DNA from: an uncultured Lachnospiraceae bacterium
Lineage (GTDB): Bacteria > Bacillota > Clostridia > Lachnospirales > Lachnospiraceae
Assembly (NCBI GenBank): GCA_910587635.1
Contig: CAJUNB010000014.1
Span: forward strand, 1-64,000
Direction of reading: 5' to 3'
DNA length: 64,000 bases
Numbering within the stretch: the first letter of the stretch is position 1; the number at the start of each line of letters is the position of its first letter. The notes under the pieces were generated by a model. The model did not search any database, was not told the origin of the DNA, and saw only the letters and a program-made list of their open reading frames with translations. A program made the position numbers and the translations under genes. Shown here piece after piece: positions 60,580 through 64,000 of this stretch.

Positions 60580-61986
60580 ATGGTATTCAGCAGTTTTACA
60601 TTTCTTATTTATTTTTTACCTGCATTTCTGCTTGTCTATTTTCTCGTTCCTGGAACATGGAAAAATCTGGTAGTATTCGTGGCCAGCTTGCTTTTCTATT
60701 ATTATGGAGTCAGAGAACATCCCTTATATGTATTGCTGCTAATCCTTTCCATAGCCGTGAATTACATGGCGGCGCGGCATATGGAGAAAGGCAAAGGAAA
60801 AAGGAGAAGACAGATATGTCTGGCCATGGGAATGACCTGGAATATAGGCTGTCTGTTTGTATTCAAATATGCGGATTTTTTCAGCAGTAATCTGAATCTT
60901 CTGTTTGACAGGGCGGGTCTGACGGTAGCCATTCCTTATATACATTTTGTTTTGCCTATCGGCATCAGCTTCTATACGTTTCAGATCAGTTCTTATTTAA
61001 TTGATGTATATCGGAGAAAGATAAAGGCGGAAAATTCGATTCTGACGCTGGGCACTTATCTGTGTATGTTTCCTCAGTTGATTGCAGGTCCGATTGTGAC
61101 TTACAGTCAGGTGGAAACGCAGATGAAACAGAGGGAATGCTCCATTGGAAATCTGGAAGATGGATTCCGGGAGTTTACGGTAGGTATGGCTCTGAAAGTG
61201 TTGATTGCCAACCGGGTGGGATATGTGTGGACACAGGTGAATTCCATAGGATTTGAAAGTATTTCATGTCCCCTGGCATGGCTGGGCATTGTGGCTTATA
61301 CATTTCAGATCTATTTTGATTTTTACGGATATTCTCTGATGGCAAAAGGACTTGGACGGATTATGGGCTTTGATTTTCCCGATAATTTCCAGGATCCGTA
61401 TCTGTCCTGTTCCATGACAGAATTTTGGAGGCGGTGGCATATGACCCTTGGCAGTTGGCTGCGGGAATATGTATATATACCGCTGGGCGGCAATAGAAAG
61501 CATTTATATCGGAATCTGTTTTGCGTCTGGATGTTGACCGGATTATGGCATGGAGCGAGCTGGAATTTTATATTGTGGGGGCTTATATTGTTTTTATTGA
61601 TTGTACTGGAGAAATGGAAACTTCTAAAAGCATTTGACAGGTGGCCGCTTCTGGGACGAGTATATATGATTTTAGCGATTCCGTTGTCCTGGCTCATATT
61701 TGCAGTGGGAGATCTGAAACAGCTCTCCATCTATCTGTGGCGGTTATTTCCGCTGTATCATGCCTCTGGTAACGTTGTATATTCAGGTGACTTTATGAAA
61801 TATGGAACGTTATGTTTCTGGCCGTTGACTGCGGCTCTCTTGTGTTGTACCGGTGTGGTGAGAAAGCTGTATGAAACAAAAAAATATACATTTATAATGA
61901 CTCTGGGACTTGTGCTTCTTTTCTGGGCGTGTGTATATTGTATGTATATGGGGCTGGATGATCCGTTTTTATATTATCAATTTTAA
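60580..61986 (+). CDS. MBOAT-family membrane O-acyltransferase (AlgI/DltB-like)
   Basis: ATG 60580 follows AGAGAAGGTACAGATAC. The product has 468 residues with about 11 hydrophobic segments. Family signature regions are 'YIHFVLPIGISFYTFQISSY', 'MFPQLIAGPIVTYSQVETQM', 'TEFWRRWHMTLGSWLREYVY' and 'LTGLWHGASWNFILWG' with the catalytic His. It moves acyl (often acetyl) groups across the membrane onto an exported polymer. The next gene encodes its likely SGNH partner. Confidence 0.9.
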   Translation: MVFSSFTFLIYFLPAFLLVYFLVPGTWKNLVVFVASLLFYYYGVREHPLYVLLLILSIAVNYMAARHMEKGKGKRRRQICLAMGMTWNIGCLFVFKYADFFSSNLNLLFDRAGLTVAIPYIHFVLPIGISFYTFQISSYLIDVYRRKIKAENSILTLGTYLCMFPQLIAGPIVTYSQVETQMKQRECSIGNLEDGFREFTVGMALKVLIANRVGYVWTQVNSIGFESISCPLAWLGIVAYTFQIYFDFYGYSLMAKGLGRIMGFDFPDNFQDPYLSCSMTEFWRRWHMTLGSWLREYVYIPLGGNRKHLYRNLFCVWMLTGLWHGASWNFILWGLILFLLIVLEKWKLLKAFDRWPLLGRVYMILAIPLSWLIFAVGDLKQLSIYLWRLFPLYHASGNVVYSGDFMKYGTLCFWPLTAALLCCTGVVRKLYETKKYTFIMTLGLVLLFWACVYCMYMGLDDPFLYYQF

Positions 61987-61999
61987 TGAGGATACCAAC

Positions 62000-62947
62000 A
62001 TGGGAAAAAAAGATACAAGGAAGCATTCTTACATATTGCTGTTGGGAATCAGTCTGATCGTGGTACTTCCCGCATGGTTATTGGGATTTGTGGGGAAAGG
62101 AGAAGAGGGATTTGAACTGCGTTTACCTGGAGCGTCAGAGGAAGTACAGGCAGTGGCAGACTGCGGGGATATAAAAGGGCAGGTAGAAAACGATGCCGAT
62201 GGAGAAGCAGAAAAGAAAACGGGAGACAGTACCGGAACAGAGCTGGAAAGAGAAGAAGGCTCCGGGGAAAATGGACAGAGTGAGGCAGGAACTGAGGAAG
62301 AGACAGAGGAAGTAAAGAATAAAAATACATCAGAAACAGAGATATCAGAAGCAGTTGAAACACCGGTGATGTATGAAGCAGATGTATCCTACTTCAGCGA
62401 TGCGTTATTTATCGGTGATTCCCGTACTGTAGGGCTCTGCGAATACGGAAATCTGGGAAGTGCAGAAGTAGTGGCCGATTCAGGTATGAGTGTCTATAAA
62501 ATTTTCAATGAAGAGTTTAAGACAGTATCGGGAGAAAAAAAGCTGTTAGAGACAGTTCTCTCTGAGAGAAAGTATGGCAAGATTTATCTGATGCTTGGTA
62601 TCAACGAACTGGGCTATGATTTTAATTATACGGTTTCCAGATATGAGGAACTGATCGGGAGGCTGCGGGAATTGCAGCCGGAGGCACTGATCTTCCTGGA
62701 GGGAAATTTACATATTACAGATAAAAAATCGAAGACATCCACAGAATTTACCAATGAGAATATCGATCGGTTTAACCGGGCAGTGGAGCAGATGGCAGAT
62801 GGTATTACTATATTTTATCTGGATGTGAATGAACTCTTTGATGATGAGAGCGGGAATCTGTCTGAAGAGTATACGACGGATGATGTCCATATCCTTGCGA
62901 GATACTATGAGGAATGGGCCGAGTGGATTTTAAAACATGCCAGATAG
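62000..62947 (+). CDS. SGNH/GDSL-type hydrolase, membrane-anchored
   Basis: ATG 62000 follows TGAGGATACCA; an earlier in-frame start at 61910 lies inside the MBOAT gene. The product has 315 residues: N-terminal membrane anchor (10-30), a long acidic Glu/Thr/Ser-rich linker (about 40-125), then an SGNH domain with block I 'FIGDSRTVGL', 'GINELGYDF' (Asn) and block V 'TTDDVHILA' (Asp-x-x-His). With the MBOAT protein it should add or remove O-acyl groups on a surface polymer outside the membrane. No polymer synthesis genes are adjacent. Confidence 0.85.
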   Translation: MGKKDTRKHSYILLLGISLIVVLPAWLLGFVGKGEEGFELRLPGASEEVQAVADCGDIKGQVENDADGEAEKKTGDSTGTELEREEGSGENGQSEAGTEEETEEVKNKNTSETEISEAVETPVMYEADVSYFSDALFIGDSRTVGLCEYGNLGSAEVVADSGMSVYKIFNEEFKTVSGEKKLLETVLSERKYGKIYLMLGINELGYDFNYTVSRYEELIGRLRELQPEALIFLEGNLHITDKKSKTSTEFTNENIDRFNRAVEQMADGITIFYLDVNELFDDESGNLSEEYTTDDVHILARYYEEWAEWILKHAR

Positions 62948-62978
62948 ACATGTGGAATTTTCTTCTGAGAAAGCAGCA

Positions 62979-63006
62979 GGAAGGCAGATATGCCTTCCAT
63001 TTTATT
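62979..63006 (+). terminator. Terminator after the MBOAT/SGNH operon
   Basis: GGAAGGCA-GATA-TGCCTTCC followed by ATTTTATTTTTT. Confidence 0.85.
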
Positions 63007-63163
63007 TTTTACAAAAGTGAGCAGAAAAAGCGAGGAATCCAATTTTTTATTACGGTATAATACAGTTAAGAATCCAACCGCTGTGTGTCTGTCGCGTTAT
63101 AAATTTGTGATTCTTACGTTATCGTGTCAGTAGGAAATCAAACTGGAGAAAGGAGGAAAACTG
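63007..63163 (+). promoter_or_regulatory. Upstream region of the AraC-type gene
   Basis: TATAAT at 63056-63061 is a good -10; no clear -35 is seen. A roughly 100-nt leader follows and ends with AAAGGAGG (63150-63157). Confidence 0.4.
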
Positions 63164-64000
63164 ATGGAATGGCTGAAAAATCTGAATGCAGCTATAGATT
63201 ATATAGAAGAAAATCTGAACGGAGAACTGTGCTATGAGGATGTAGCCGCTGTGGCCTGCTGTTCTCCCTATTATTTTCAGCGGATATTTTCCTGGGTGGT
63301 GGGAATTTCACTGGCGGAATATATCCGAAGGCGCAGGATGTCTCAGGCCGCTATGGATCTGCAGCTGAGGAGGGAGAAGGTATCAGATATTGCCCTGAAA
63401 TATGGCTATACTTCTCCTACTTCTTTTAACAGAGCTTTTCAGAGTGTCCATGGCATGACACCTGCTGTTGCGAAAAAAAGGGAAGTGCTGTTAAAGATTT
63501 ATCCGCCTGCGAGATTTTCCGTGGAAGTTACAGGAAATAAGGGACTTCGTTATCGCATTGTGGAAAAAAAGGCCATACGTATCGCAGGGGTGCGTATTCG
63601 GCTGACTGAAGATATGGGGAGAAACAGAGAGTGTATTCCCGATTTCTGGAAAGATATTTTGAGGAGTGAAATGCTGAACAAAATAGGCAGGCTGCGCCGG
63701 AAAGACTGTTGGGACATTCTGGGAGTGAGCGTTTATGAGGACCGGGATAATATTTTTTATTACATCGGTGTTGTTACAGATAAGGTAATTCCTGTGGACA
63801 TGTGCGAATATAAAATACCTTCTTCTGTGTGGGTTGTTTTTGAACAGGATGGAGATTTCCGGGAAGAAGTGCAGGGTGTTTTCCGGCGATTCTATAAAGA
63901 GTGGCTATTGCTTTCTGCATATGAATATGCAGGACTGCCCGACATCGAAGTCTATCCGTTTCCGGCAGGAGAGTCAAAGGCAGGAGATTATCAGCAGCCG
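63164..64000 (+). CDS. AraC-type regulator with GyrI-like effector domain, 3' end outside the window
   Basis: ATG 63164 lies six bases after AAAGGAGG and the frame stays open to the window end (279 codons seen). Residues 1-105 are an AraC double helix-turn-helix at the N-terminus ('LCYEDVAAVACCSPYYFQRI', 'VSDIALKYGYTSPTSFNRAF', 'HGMTPAVAKKR'). From about 125 a GyrI-like/effector-binding domain follows ('IVEKKAIRIAGVRIRLTED', 'IFYYIGVVTD', 'PSSVWVVFEQDG'). Such Rob/SoxS-like fusions sense small, often hydrophobic ligands and control export or stress genes. Confidence 0.85.
   Translation, partial: MEWLKNLNAAIDYIEENLNGELCYEDVAAVACCSPYYFQRIFSWVVGISLAEYIRRRRMSQAAMDLQLRREKVSDIALKYGYTSPTSFNRAFQSVHGMTPAVAKKREVLLKIYPPARFSVEVTGNKGLRYRIVEKKAIRIAGVRIRLTEDMGRNRECIPDFWKDILRSEMLNKIGRLRRKDCWDILGVSVYEDRDNIFYYIGVVTDKVIPVDMCEYKIPSSVWVVFEQDGDFREEVQGVFRRFYKEWLLLSAYEYAGLPDIEVYPFPAGESKAGDYQQP

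Overview
The window looks like a chromosomal piece of a gut-type, low-to-mid GC, Gram-positive anaerobe of the Clostridia, most probably Lachnospiraceae. The basis is the mix of a Crh/WhiA/RapZ/HprK cluster, a pyruvate phosphate dikinase, a flavodiiron protein, YesN-type two-component systems, several RbsABC-class sugar importers, and strong AGGAGG ribosome binding sites with frequent TTG/GTG starts. No rRNA, tRNA or CRISPR array was seen. The species cannot be named from the sequence alone.

Positions 1-12300 are a decayed accessory region. It starts with a lipoprotein cut by the window edge. Next comes an IS1182-like element (989-2541) with matching terminal inverted repeats, sitting inside the remnant of a second transposase. 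A DUF3800 gene follows, internally deleted and preceded by a structured leader RNA, and then an SDR oxidoreductase with a frameshifted tail. After that comes a beheaded LytTR regulator with its promoter-side direct repeats, and a GHKL sensor kinase broken by a nonsense codon, a frameshift and an IS3 fragment. From 6300 to 10960 there is a cluster of small soluble proteins of unknown function, some paralogous and some broken, many preceded by a conserved two-hairpin leader. GNAT and HsdS remnants close the region at a strong terminator (12272-12310).

Positions 12500-35740 are uptake and regulation loci. Operon 1 (12497-20573) encodes an LsrB/RhaS-like sugar-type importer interleaved with two M20 peptidases and a GATase1-like protein. 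A LacI regulator with a duplicated, hairpin-rich leader follows. Next is a graveyard (22015-23998) holding a dead YesN-type two-component system, a lipoprotein N-terminus and a GH31 C-terminus. Operon 2 (24205-31290) is a YtfQ/R/T/YjfF-type importer with a class II aldolase and a rhamnulokinase-family kinase. An intact response regulator and sensor kinase pair comes next, with a hemerythrin fusion just behind it.

Positions 35800-64000 are mostly housekeeping: flavodiiron protein, YtaF/MntP-type membrane protein, YitT, pyrG, ftsH, uvrC, then hprK-glcK-murB-rapZ-whiA-crh-dagK, an lsrR-like/lsrF-like divergent pair, ppdK, an HgdB-like protein, cardiolipin synthase, a split chromate transporter, an MBOAT/SGNH O-acylation pair, and an AraC-type regulator cut by the window end.

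The most interesting non-gene structures are three. (i) The repeated two-hairpin leader lies in front of the small-protein cassette genes. (ii) Long hairpins with a constant TGCTTGCA tip but different stems occur three times, twice directly downstream of sigma-A promoters (yitT and hprK). (iii) The lsrR-like gene is flanked by near-identical 29-bp inverted repeats.
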